Source: CAYNZP01 sp964401835
Lineage (GTDB): Bacteria > Planctomycetota > Phycisphaerae > SM23-33
Reading direction: 5' to 3'
Length of the DNA stretch: 64,000 nucleotides
Assembly (NCBI GenBank): GCA_964401835.1
Contig: CAYNZP010000001.1
Location: 186,001-250,000, forward strand
Shown here in pieces: positions 45,323 through 53,409 of the stretch. Position 1 is the first letter of the stretch. Each line of letters begins with the position of its first letter. The notes under the pieces were generated by a model that saw only the letters and a list, made by a program, of their open reading frames with translations, had not been told where the DNA came from and ran no database searches. The position numbers and the translations under genes were made by a program.

Positions 45323-45345
45323 AGCCGCTTTCAACGCGGTTTTTG
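45323..45345 (+). terminator. Weak terminator hairpin
   Basis: AGCCGC (45323-45328) can pair with GCGGTT (45336-45341, one G-T pair), followed by T residues to 45344. It is the first feature after the island end. Confidence 0.4.
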
Positions 45346-45510
45346 TGGTGGCACTTCCCGAAACCCAAAAAACACACGGGAGGTTTTCTGTCAATATTAT
45401 GTTGTTTTAGGCAGTTCAAAGGCCCCCCCATGTTCCAGATGCAATCAGCGTGGAGCTAAGATGGGAGCAAGATCATTACCCGATAACCTAAAAGCATAAT
45501 ATCGACATAT

Positions 45511-45540
45511 TTGAAAAAACCCCGATTTCCTGCATATTTT
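45511..45540 (+). promoter_or_regulatory. Promoter of the second glycan operon
   Basis: TTGAAA (45511-45516) and TATTTT (45535-45540) are 18 bases apart. If used, the transcript starts near 45547 and has a 5' leader of about 350 bases. Confidence 0.5.
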
Positions 45541-45544
45541 TCCT

Positions 45545-45875
45545 CCCCGGCACTGTTTATCTAAGCCTACTAATAGAGCGGGCTTGTGACGATGGGTCCG
45601 GGAATTCAAAAAAACTGTAAGGCTTTTTATTTTCGCTAATTAAAGCCACCTTACCGCCAGGACGATGATGCGAAAGGTCTTTTAAAGAGGCCGCCGCAAT
45701 GGTTGCGGTAAGTGGTCGGGGCTACGCAAAGGAATGAATCTATGCGTTGCACCAAGAAGTCATATCTTTCAGGCTGTTCATTGAGGGCACGCATGTCGTG
45801 TGCATTTCCCTCAACAAATTTACCTAATAACTTTTCTCTCAATTTTTCCCTACATTTCTGCCAACCGGGCAGAAA
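45545..45875 (+). ncRNA. Predicted structured RNA leader of the second glycan operon
   Basis: By eye, complementary segments give at least six helices. CCCGG (45546-45550) pairs with CCGGG (45598-45602), enclosing AAGCC (45563-45567)/GGCTT (about 45581-45585). CCAC-C-TTACCGC (45646-45657) pairs with GCGGTAAGTGG (45705-45715), enclosing GGTCT/AGGCC (45676-45692). GCTACGCA (45721-45728) pairs with TGCGTTGC (45743-45750). TTGAGGG (45781-45787) pairs with CCCTCAA (45808-45814). TTTCTGCC (45855-45862) pairs with GGCAGAAA (45868-45875). It ends about 25 bases before the start codon of the Wza-like gene. No known riboswitch consensus fits. A cis-regulatory role is inference. Confidence 0.55.
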
Positions 45876-45900
45876 GTGAAATTTCGAAAGGGGCAATAAC

Positions 45901-46944
45901 ATGATGCTCAAACATAAGCTTTTAAAGGCAGCAAAAGTTGTATCGGTTATGACGTTAACGGTGTCAGCTTTGTTGATTATGGGTTGCAATCCTTCTCCAT
46001 CCTCACCTGAGCAGCTTGCGGAGTTTGAAAGCAAAGTTGTAGCAACAAAGCTTTCTTTGGCAAATTCCGACTTTGGGAAAAAGGCTTCATTTGGGCCATA
46101 CCGTTTGGTCGTAGGTGATGTTGTCGAATTGTATATGCCTACGGTTTTGACAACGGCTAACCCTAAAGATCCCGGCCGCACGGAGCCACACTTTTGCCGT
46201 GTCGAACCTGATGGGATGATTTGTCTGCCAATAGTCGGAAATATTCAAGCAGAGGGATTGACGCTTTCCGAAATAGAAGCTTCGGTTGTGAACGCGTTCT
46301 ATCCTAAGCATGTTGTCAGTCGGCCTGCTGTTGTGGCGAAGGTTAATGAATACCGCACAGTAGCTGTATCGATTTCAGGTGCGGTTAAGGAACCGGGCAA
46401 TTTTGAACTTCGAAATAACGAACTCTCACTTTCGAGCCTTATCAATAAGGCCAGCGGAATCGTTAGAGAAGGTGCCGGCGCTATCCGCATCAATCGTGTT
46501 GATCGCAGCGAAACTGAGCCCATCATTATCCCGATAAAGAACCTTAACACGCCTTACATTGACCTTGCACTGGTCGAAGGCGACATGGTCGAAGTCGAAC
46601 CGATCGATCAACAGGTATTCACGGTTTTGGGGATGGTCAACAAGGCCGGTGTTTATCCATATCCTGTAGGCACGCAATACAACCTGATGGAAGCAATAGC
46701 GGCTGCAAGTGGCGTCGACGTAATAGGTGATCCGCGATACGCAAAGGTATATCGAAGTGGAACAGATGGGGAACTTTCAGTCATCACTGTCAAAATCGAC
46801 AAGAATTCAGTGGCTAACGCTTCACGGTTAAAAGTCAAACCTGGTGATGTAATTGCCGTTGAACAAACCCCTCGAGCAATGACGCGAAAAATATTTGCTG
46901 AGGTCTTTAGAATCGGAGTCGGTGCCAGCTACGGTATCGATTGA
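45901..46944 (+). CDS. Polysaccharide export outer-membrane lipoprotein (Wza-like)
   Basis: 347 aa with lipobox (LLIMGC, Cys about 30). A Poly_export domain (VVGDVVELYMP, then CRVEPDGMICLPIVGNIQAEGLTLSEIEASVVNAFYP) is followed by two SLBB domains (VAVSISGAVKEPGNFELRN and FTVLGMVNKAGVYPYPVGT). It would form the outer channel for exopolysaccharide. It lacks the long C-terminal helix of Wza, as many homologues do. Start ATG 45901 (or 45904) has AAGGGG upstream. First gene of the second glycan operon. Confidence 0.93.
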   Translation: MMLKHKLLKAAKVVSVMTLTVSALLIMGCNPSPSSPEQLAEFESKVVATKLSLANSDFGKKASFGPYRLVVGDVVELYMPTVLTTANPKDPGRTEPHFCRVEPDGMICLPIVGNIQAEGLTLSEIEASVVNAFYPKHVVSRPAVVAKVNEYRTVAVSISGAVKEPGNFELRNNELSLSSLINKASGIVREGAGAIRINRVDRSETEPIIIPIKNLNTPYIDLALVEGDMVEVEPIDQQVFTVLGMVNKAGVYPYPVGTQYNLMEAIAAASGVDVIGDPRYAKVYRSGTDGELSVITVKIDKNSVANASRLKVKPGDVIAVEQTPRAMTRKIFAEVFRIGVGASYGID

Positions 46945-46988
46945 ACGGACTAGAAAACATTATTAAACGAAGGCTTTGGAGCCCAAAA

Positions 46989-48941
46989 ATGAACGATAAA
47001 ATAAAAACCAATAACGAAACAAGTGGATCGGAAGTTCAGGTAGCTGCAGGCAACAATGTGCCCAGCGAGGGTATATTGCAGATAGCCTGGAAATGGCGAC
47101 GTCTTGTATTATGTGTCATCGCCACATTTTTCTTGATTGGCACGGCTTATGTGTGCTTTGCGCCGAATCAATATACCAGCACCTCAACGATCTATGTAAC
47201 CCAGAACGGCCCGAAAATCATCGCGGATGACGAACGTGTTGTAAAACAATCCAAGAACTACCTGCAGACACAATGCGAACTAATTAAGTCGATGCCGATC
47301 ATTTCTGCGGCCTTGAACATGCCCGGAATGAATCAGTTGGCAACATTTGAAGGTGTTGACAATCGAATTGCCTATCTTAAAGAGAACCTGGAAGCTCAGG
47401 CCGGCAAGAATGACGACATTATCAGAGTTTCATTTGAATCACACTATCCCGAAGAGGCGGCTCGTATTGTTAATACTATTGTTAACGCTTACGTGGCATA
47501 TCACTCTCGTGAAAAACGCAGCACCGCAGCCGAAGTGCTGAAAATTTTGCGTAATGAAAAGGCAGAGCTTGAAACCGAGCTTGATGGAAAGCTCCAGGCT
47601 ATGATGACCTTCAGGCAAGAGAACGACGCCCTGAGTTTTGAAGATGGTAGCGGAAATATAGTCATCCGACGCTTGGCCAAGCTATGTGAGGCGTTTACAG
47701 ATGTTCAGTTGGAAACGATCGAAGCAAAGGCTGCCAATGCGGCTGCTGTTGCGATTGTAGACAAAAAAGAAAGCGGGCCATATGCAATTGATATCCGTCA
47801 ATCCGATACGGTTTTGGCTGGCTTTGTAGATGAAGAGGCCCGAATCAATTCAATGATAAACCAGCTAAGACTTGAATTGGTTGAACTCAAAAATGAAAAC
47901 ACCTCTGAACATCCTGCGGTCCAGCTTTTGGAATCGAAAATTACTGAGCTTAATAGGCAACTGGAAGAGAAATCGACGATGTTTGCCGAAAATTATCACG
48001 CCTTCACAAACCAAAAGCTCAAAGTGGCCGAAACAAAGGCCCAGGAAATTCAGAGACTGTTTGAACAACAGCGAGAGCTTGCAGAAAACCTCAACAACAA
48101 GGCTGTTCAATACGCCATGCTTCAAACTGAATGGAGCCGAACCGAAAACCTTTGCAACGTCTTGGACAGCCGGATCAAGGAGTTAAATGTGACAGAAGAG
48201 GCTGGCGGTCTGAATATAAGTATTGTGGAACCAGCCATTGCCGAAGAAATACCGAGCAGCCCCAAGACCGCACGAGCTATGGTCTTAGCGATTGGTTTGG
48301 GCCTGATGTTTGGAGTGATTTCGGCTATTACAAGAAATCAGGTTTCCATAAAGCTTCCGAAACCTAAATTTGAATTCCTTTATGCAATTAGCCGCTTAAT
48401 AGGCAAATTGAAATGGAATAGAAAACAAAGATATGTATCAGAAAACAACAGCTTGTTTTATCAGATTCCTTCGAAAGATAACGTCATAAAACGTATCTGG
48501 ACAAGAATCGCCAATTTGCCAACTCATCTTATAAACAGGTTAAAGATGATTGCTAATTGGGTTCTCTCCAAAGTTGTAACCACAAAAAGGCAATTTATCA
48601 CAAAACTGAAAGGCCTGAGGCATTTCTCAGCGAGAACTCTCAATAACGTAACAAATCGTCTCTGGACAAGAATCACCAATTTATCAACTCATCTTATAAC
48701 CAATTTAAAGATGATTGCGAATTGGGCCCTTTCCAAAGTAGTGGCCGTAAAAAAGCAATTCATCACAAAACTGAAAGGCCTGAGACATTTTGCGGCAAAA
48801 ACTCTAAACGTGGTAACCGGCTTAAGGTTTAAGTTCAGGCCGGGAAGAAACCGCCGTGTAGAGGATCAAGAGAATACGGAAGCGATTGCAAAGTTTTACG
48901 AGGATCAGAACGATAACACGGGATCCAGGAACGCTGCGTGA
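46989..48941 (+). CDS. Polysaccharide co-polymerase / chain-length determinant (Wzz-like), no kinase domain
   Basis: 650 aa. ATG 46989 follows GGAG at 7 bases; a TTG start at 46941 overlaps the preceding stop. The N-terminal helix (LVLCVIATFFLIGTAYVCF, about 40-58) and Wzz domain, a long coiled-coil region (about 200-400, e.g. IKELNVTEEAGGLNIS near the end) and a second helix (MVLAIGLGLMFGVISAI) follow the Wzz plan. There is no Walker A, so it lacks the tyrosine-kinase half of Wzc. The cytoplasmic C-terminus (502-611) contains a perfect-register 55-residue tandem duplication. It probably sets chain length for the Wzy-type polymer. Confidence 0.88.
   Translation: MNDKIKTNNETSGSEVQVAAGNNVPSEGILQIAWKWRRLVLCVIATFFLIGTAYVCFAPNQYTSTSTIYVTQNGPKIIADDERVVKQSKNYLQTQCELIKSMPIISAALNMPGMNQLATFEGVDNRIAYLKENLEAQAGKNDDIIRVSFESHYPEEAARIVNTIVNAYVAYHSREKRSTAAEVLKILRNEKAELETELDGKLQAMMTFRQENDALSFEDGSGNIVIRRLAKLCEAFTDVQLETIEAKAANAAAVAIVDKKESGPYAIDIRQSDTVLAGFVDEEARINSMINQLRLELVELKNENTSEHPAVQLLESKITELNRQLEEKSTMFAENYHAFTNQKLKVAETKAQEIQRLFEQQRELAENLNNKAVQYAMLQTEWSRTENLCNVLDSRIKELNVTEEAGGLNISIVEPAIAEEIPSSPKTARAMVLAIGLGLMFGVISAITRNQVSIKLPKPKFEFLYAISRLIGKLKWNRKQRYVSENNSLFYQIPSKDNVIKRIWTRIANLPTHLINRLKMIANWVLSKVVTTKRQFITKLKGLRHFSARTLNNVTNRLWTRITNLSTHLITNLKMIANWALSKVVAVKKQFITKLKGLRHFAAKTLNVVTGLRFKFRPGRNRRVEDQENTEAIAKFYEDQNDNTGSRNAA
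48492..48821 (+). repeat. 165-bp tandem duplication within the Wzz-like gene
   Basis: 48492-48656 and 48657-48821 (codons 502-556 and 557-611) are alike over most positions. Both copies encode a helix-rich segment (LWTRI-NL, THLI, LKMIANW, SKVV, FITKLKGLRHF). Confidence 0.9.
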
Positions 48942-48979
48942 TTTTGGTTCATAAACGCAACTAAGGATCGAGTCAAATT

Positions 48980-50440
48980 ATGATAACTCATATTGGTGCA
49001 TATTTAGGTGCGATTTTAGCGGCTGTGCTGGCTACACCTGTTGCCATCCGGCTTGCTAAATCAATGAATATCATTGACGCACCCGGTTTGCGCAAGGTGC
49101 ACCAAAGGCCTATCCCCCGCATAGGGGGCTTGGCAGTTGTCATCGCATTTTTGTCCATTATTGTTACAGCTTTCGCCTTGGATGGTGTAATGGGTAAGGC
49201 TCTGCAGGATGTAATGCCACAGGCAATCGCGATACTCATCGGGGGCGTCTGCATGGCATCTTTGGGCTTTATCGATGACACGATCGGGCTTAGGGCGAGA
49301 ACCAAATTTTTAGTACAGATATTGGCAGCTGTTGCAATTTGCATGTTTGGTATAAGGATTGACTCTGTTTCACTTGGCGGCATTTTCAAACTCGATCTGG
49401 GATGGTTTGGTTGGGTAATAACCATTCTTTGGATTGTAGGAGTAACAAATGCAGTTAACTTTATTGACGGGCTTGACGGTTTGGCCGCGGGCATCTCAAC
49501 AATTGCCTGCGGCTCAATCGCCTTCTTTGCGATTGTAACCAATCAACCAGTGATGACAGTGTTAATGCTAGCCCTTATGGGCAGCCTGACAGGTTTTTTA
49601 TTCTTCAACTTCCACCCTGCCAAGGTCTTCCTCGGTGATGGCGGCAGCTTGTTTTTGGGGTTCATTCTGGCATCGTCAAGTGTTATGTGCGCAGCTAATT
49701 CCGCATCGATTACAGGCCTTGCGTTGCCGGCGCTTGCATTAGGAGTACCTATTTTTGACACCTTGTTCAGTATGATGCGGCGGATTCTTGAGAGACGAAG
49801 TATCTTTGCCCCGGACCGCCGTCATATTCATCACCGGTTGCTTGAAAATGGACTGGGCCAACGCCAGGTTGCAATACTAATCTATGTAGCAACCTTCGTA
49901 GCTGCTGGCTTGGGCACATCCATGCTTATTGTCGAACCAACAAAGAAGCCAGTAGCTTTTCTTTGTTCGACTACTTTGTTGATCATATTTTTCAGGTCGG
50001 CTGGGGCTGTTCAATTCAAGAAAAGCTTCAAGTGCCTTTTGAAGAACATATCTATTATCAGACAGGCAAAATTTGAAAAACAGGGTTTTGAAGAAGCTGA
50101 ATTGAGATTCCGCGAAGCTACTGATTTTAATGCCTGGTGGAACGCCGTGTGTAAGTCCGCCGAAACAATGCGGATTTCAAGATTATTTCTATGGTCGTAT
50201 CGCGAATCTGTCTGGGAGCCAGAGATGTTCTGGTTCAAAGACGACAAACAAAAGCATCGTAAGACGATGCTGGTACAGATACCTATTCAAAAAGAGATTG
50301 CCGGCTGCAGGATGCGAATAGACGCGAGGCTTTTAGTGGGCAATTCGTTGGAATCCGCAAGCCGCAGAGCAATGCTTTTCAGCAGGTTAATTGAAGAAAA
50401 CGTCTTTATCGAAAAACAACTTAAAAAGAAGGCCGCGTAA
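48980..50440 (+). CDS. Undecaprenyl-phosphate GlcNAc-1-phosphate transferase (WecA/TagO family), extended
   Basis: 486 aa with about ten membrane helices. Motifs: APGLRKVHQRPIPRIGG, the metal-binding pair FIDDTIGLRARTKF, VNFIDGLDGLAAG, FHPAKVFLGDGGSLFLG and the HIHH block (DRRHIHHRLLENG). These define the MraY/WecA superfamily that loads sugar-1-phosphate on undecaprenyl phosphate. WecA enzymes end near residue 350-360. Here about 120 further residues follow (from IIRQAKFEKQGFEEAE), unlike anything I recognise. It starts the repeat unit of the second polymer. Confidence 0.9.
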   Translation: MITHIGAYLGAILAAVLATPVAIRLAKSMNIIDAPGLRKVHQRPIPRIGGLAVVIAFLSIIVTAFALDGVMGKALQDVMPQAIAILIGGVCMASLGFIDDTIGLRARTKFLVQILAAVAICMFGIRIDSVSLGGIFKLDLGWFGWVITILWIVGVTNAVNFIDGLDGLAAGISTIACGSIAFFAIVTNQPVMTVLMLALMGSLTGFLFFNFHPAKVFLGDGGSLFLGFILASSSVMCAANSASITGLALPALALGVPIFDTLFSMMRRILERRSIFAPDRRHIHHRLLENGLGQRQVAILIYVATFVAAGLGTSMLIVEPTKKPVAFLCSTTLLIIFFRSAGAVQFKKSFKCLLKNISIIRQAKFEKQGFEEAELRFREATDFNAWWNAVCKSAETMRISRLFLWSYRESVWEPEMFWFKDDKQKHRKTMLVQIPIQKEIAGCRMRIDARLLVGNSLESASRRAMLFSRLIEENVFIEKQLKKKAA

Positions 50441-50463
50441 TTGAGGCCTTAACAGGGAATATA

Positions 50464-51843
50464 GTGAAAAACATCTGCACAATTGCAATTAAGGGTTCGG
50501 ATTGCGGCTTTGCGGCTATCGCAAAGCTCGTAGCCACAAGACTGCTTATCGCGATTTCGAAACCACAGATAAGGCAAGGCCTGTGGGTAGTTTTCGATCA
50601 GGGGCTTAGCAGCGTAGCAACTTTCTTAACAGGAGTGTTGGTTGCAAGGTCGGCTGGCAAGGCAGAATATGGATTATTCGTCCTGGGCTTCACTGTGATT
50701 TCAATTTTTCAACTTATACAACGAAGCCTGATATCCGTGCCCTTTACGGTTCACAGACCTCATATAGAGCAGGACAAGAGACATTCCTATTTGGGTAGTT
50801 CTTTAGTACACCAATTCGCGATTTCTTTTTTCTCCATGATTGGCTTCGCTTTAACGGCGTGGATCCTTCGATTGACCTATGGCCAAAATTCTATCTTTTT
50901 AGCGGTTGTGGCGATGGCCATGGTTTCTGTCGCGATGCTGTTTAAGGATTTTATTCGCTGCGTCTTATTGGCAGACTTGCATGTAAAAGCAAGTGTGACA
51001 ATGGGGTTATTCATTAACATCACAACAATTTCCGCCCTTCTGATAACTTATTCATACGGAAAACTCACTGTTTTTTCAGCATGCATAATTCTTGCTTCAT
51101 GCTCAGTTATTCCAGCCTCAGTTATTGTTTTGCGGATCAAAAGGCGATGGAAGATTATCGTAACCGAATTACTTGGTGATTTTCTGAAAAACTGGCATTT
51201 TGGCCGATGGACGCTCGGGTCTGTTGTAGCAAACTCTCTCGGCATACGCGCCATTCCGTGGATTATTTTGATTTTTTGCGGCCGTGAGGATGTTGCCCTT
51301 ATCGGAGCAATGATGGCGATTGCGGGAATAATCACACCCCTTATGACCGGGATAGCCAGTTACCTGACACCAAAATTGGCCAATTTACTTAAAACTTCTG
51401 GCCAGTGTTCCGTGATTAAAGCGGGCATGAGTGTATCCAAATTTGCAGTTGCGGCTGGAATTGTTTATGTGCTCTTGATGATTGCGGCTGGCGAAAAATT
51501 CATCCAGTTGCTCTATACTCTGAACTACTCTGGCCATGGAAATGTTCTTGTAGTCATTTCCATTGCAGTTGCCCTCGAAGCTGTCAACGTTCCGCTCAAA
51601 GCCATACTAAGAGTTACCCACCATCCAGAAATTGAGTCTTACGGAAGCGTTTGCGCATTGGTTCTGGTTATAGCCTCAAGTGTAATATTGATACCGCTTT
51701 TTGGAATAATGGGTGGCGCCGTTTCTATGGTTATAGGAAAGGCTGTCATTGTTTTCTTTTACTTAGCAGGCATTGCCGTTGTGTGCCAGGGGACAAATTC
51801 CGCATCTATTCAAAAAGGGGAAACTGATGTTCGGAAAGTTTAG
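50464..51843 (+). CDS. Polysaccharide flippase (Wzx/MOP superfamily)
   Basis: 459 aa, GTG start, about 12-14 membrane helices. Pattern fits PST/MOP exporters: VVFDQGLSSVATFLTGVLVARSAGKAEYGLFVLGF near the N-terminus, and AVAAGIVYVLLMIAAGEKFIQLLY later. It would move the lipid-linked repeat unit across the inner membrane. Its tail overlaps the kinase gene by 17 bases. No sugar preference can be read from sequence. Confidence 0.85.
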   Translation: MKNICTIAIKGSDCGFAAIAKLVATRLLIAISKPQIRQGLWVVFDQGLSSVATFLTGVLVARSAGKAEYGLFVLGFTVISIFQLIQRSLISVPFTVHRPHIEQDKRHSYLGSSLVHQFAISFFSMIGFALTAWILRLTYGQNSIFLAVVAMAMVSVAMLFKDFIRCVLLADLHVKASVTMGLFINITTISALLITYSYGKLTVFSACIILASCSVIPASVIVLRIKRRWKIIVTELLGDFLKNWHFGRWTLGSVVANSLGIRAIPWIILIFCGREDVALIGAMMAIAGIITPLMTGIASYLTPKLANLLKTSGQCSVIKAGMSVSKFAVAAGIVYVLLMIAAGEKFIQLLYTLNYSGHGNVLVVISIAVALEAVNVPLKAILRVTHHPEIESYGSVCALVLVIASSVILIPLFGIMGGAVSMVIGKAVIVFFYLAGIAVVCQGTNSASIQKGETDVRKV

Positions 51844-52648
51844 CAAAAATTATTCGAAGTCGGATTTCATAATTATTAATGAAAGAACGGTTAGCAAAAG
51901 GCTGGAAACCTCTGATGCGCGTTTGGAAGCAAAAAAAACTTCTCTGGCCCATAAGCTCAGCCTCAAATCAGGGCTTTTTTATGTTCCAAAGGTTTTTGGG
52001 TTTGACAGATGGACCAATACCATCGAATTCGAGCGAATTGACGACTATTGCACATTCGGTCAGATTATGGCTGGCGATCATGATGAAAATGAACTTATTT
52101 ACAAAGCTGGGAACGCATTAGGGTTTATCCATACGAATTTTCATCTGCCAGATGATTTAAAACGTTCATGCGGGTCTGACAATGAGCTCAACACAGATGA
52201 CTGCGTTTATCTTCACGGCGACTTTAACACAATAAATGTCGGCTTTTCCAAAGATATGAATTCTATTGTCATTCTGGATTGGGCCAGTGCCCCTGTTATT
52301 GGCTCGTCAGTTACAGTCGGCCCCAGGTATCTGGATATTGCTAGTTTCCTGAGAAGCCTTGTAATGCACCAGGCAAACTTCAAAAGTTCTCTTGTTCACT
52401 TTTGCCAGAGAGCTAACACCTTTCTCAATGGCTATGAGGATCAAACCAGAGAACGGCTGAATAGGCTGCATCTCGGAGATTATTTGCTCAAGGTAAGCAG
52501 ACTTCATCTTAACAGGATTTTTGAAACCCATTCTCTCATAAAAGCAGGCTATTGGGCGGGAGTCGAACTCATCGCTCAAAAGAATTTCAAAAAGCAGATA
52601 AATAACTGGTCTCAGCCTAATCCAGACAGCACTGGAATGGCTGCCTGA
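51827..52648 (+). CDS. Aminoglycoside-phosphotransferase-like kinase (possible glycan kinase)
   Basis: 273 aa with ATG 51827, after AAGGGGAAA; an earlier start lies within the flippase gene. The catalytic loop is VYLHGDFNTINVGF (HGDxxxxN) and the metal motif is IVILDWASAP (DxD-like LDW), as in the protein-kinase-like APH family. The N-lobe is shorter than in APH enzymes. In a glycan cluster a sugar or lipid-linked sugar is a more likely substrate than an antibiotic. Inference only. Confidence 0.75.
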   Translation: MFGKFSKNYSKSDFIIINERTVSKRLETSDARLEAKKTSLAHKLSLKSGLFYVPKVFGFDRWTNTIEFERIDDYCTFGQIMAGDHDENELIYKAGNALGFIHTNFHLPDDLKRSCGSDNELNTDDCVYLHGDFNTINVGFSKDMNSIVILDWASAPVIGSSVTVGPRYLDIASFLRSLVMHQANFKSSLVHFCQRANTFLNGYEDQTRERLNRLHLGDYLLKVSRLHLNRIFETHSLIKAGYWAGVELIAQKNFKKQINNWSQPNPDSTGMAA

Positions 52649-52667
52649 AAAAAGGATTTCCGCAATT

Positions 52668-53408
52668 ATGGATATGAATTTGGCATATGACTACCGGGAA
52701 ACGCACACCACTATAGGAAAAGGTGAATCCTATGATGCCAATTTTGAAAATATTTCCTGGCGAAAGTATGTATGGGGGCAAGAGAAGAAAATTCTGGACA
52801 AAATAATTTCAAAGCATTTTCGCAATGAACCCATCGAACATCTGGATTTTGCCTGTGGTACCGGCAGGCTGATTTCCCATCTCATCAGTAAAACCAATCG
52901 CTCAACGGGAGTGGATGTTTCCGGGGCTATGCTGCAAGAAGCGCGCAAAAAACTAAATGGAGCGAATTTTTTGGAGTCGGACATCACAAGAGAGGGCATT
53001 CTCTGTGATAGGAAGTTTAACCTGATAACCGCATTTCGGTTTTTTCCTAATGCCCAGGATGAATTAAGGCAAGAGGCGATTGCCGCCCTATCCAGGCACC
53101 TTGTCGAAAATGGTGTTTTGATTTTCAACAATCACAAAAATTCATCCAGCTTGCTTTATAAACTTGGAAGTTTGATGAGGAAAAAACCCAGAACAATGAG
53201 TCTAGCCGAGGCAGAAAAGCTCGCATCATCAGCCGGCCTCGAGATTATTGATACTTACTCCGTGGGGATTATGCCAGCTTCGGATAACCACATGCTTTTG
53301 CCCCGGTTTTTACACGGTTTAATTGACCGTATAGCTAATTGTTTCTTTTCCCTGAGGCGTCTGGGACAAAACGTGATCTTTGTATGTCGCAAGAATAGAG
53401 AGAGTTAA
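52668..53408 (+). CDS. SAM-dependent methyltransferase
   Basis: 246 aa. Motif I HLDFACGTGRLISHL (about 60-74), GVDVSGAMLQEARKK, SDITREG, and NLITAFRFFPNAQDELRQEA are typical of class I methyltransferases. The C-terminal block starting LSKPRTMSL-like (here KKPRTMSLAEAEKL) lies before a hydrophobic end. Probably O-methylates a sugar of the repeat unit, like the methyltransferase in the first cluster but not closely related to it. Confidence 0.8.
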   Translation: MDMNLAYDYRETHTTIGKGESYDANFENISWRKYVWGQEKKILDKIISKHFRNEPIEHLDFACGTGRLISHLISKTNRSTGVDVSGAMLQEARKKLNGANFLESDITREGILCDRKFNLITAFRFFPNAQDELRQEAIAALSRHLVENGVLIFNNHKNSSSLLYKLGSLMRKKPRTMSLAEAEKLASSAGLEIIDTYSVGIMPASDNHMLLPRFLHGLIDRIANCFFSLRRLGQNVIFVCRKNRES

Positions 53409-53409
53409 T

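Larger units (their letters stand above)
44877..45900. other. 1-kb non-coding interval between asrA and the second glycan operon
   Basis: It contains the asr promoter region, a plus-strand hairpin terminator at 45037-45055, a degenerate 30-bp repeat (45096-45141), the displaced tRNA-Arg end (45265-45285), a second weak terminator (45323-45345), a promoter (45511-45540) and the structured leader (45545-45875). I see no protein-coding frame. The 30-bp repeats resemble debris of REP-associated elements, but I cannot confirm that. Confidence 0.65.

Noticed and set aside
45345..45375. Sigma-54 promoter (TGGCAC near 45349)
   Set aside because: The second half (TTGC at the proper distance) is missing.
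45646..45753. c-di-GMP type I riboswitch in the glycan leader
   Set aside because: ACGCAAAG occurs, but the rest of the conserved core and tetraloop pairing do not fit.
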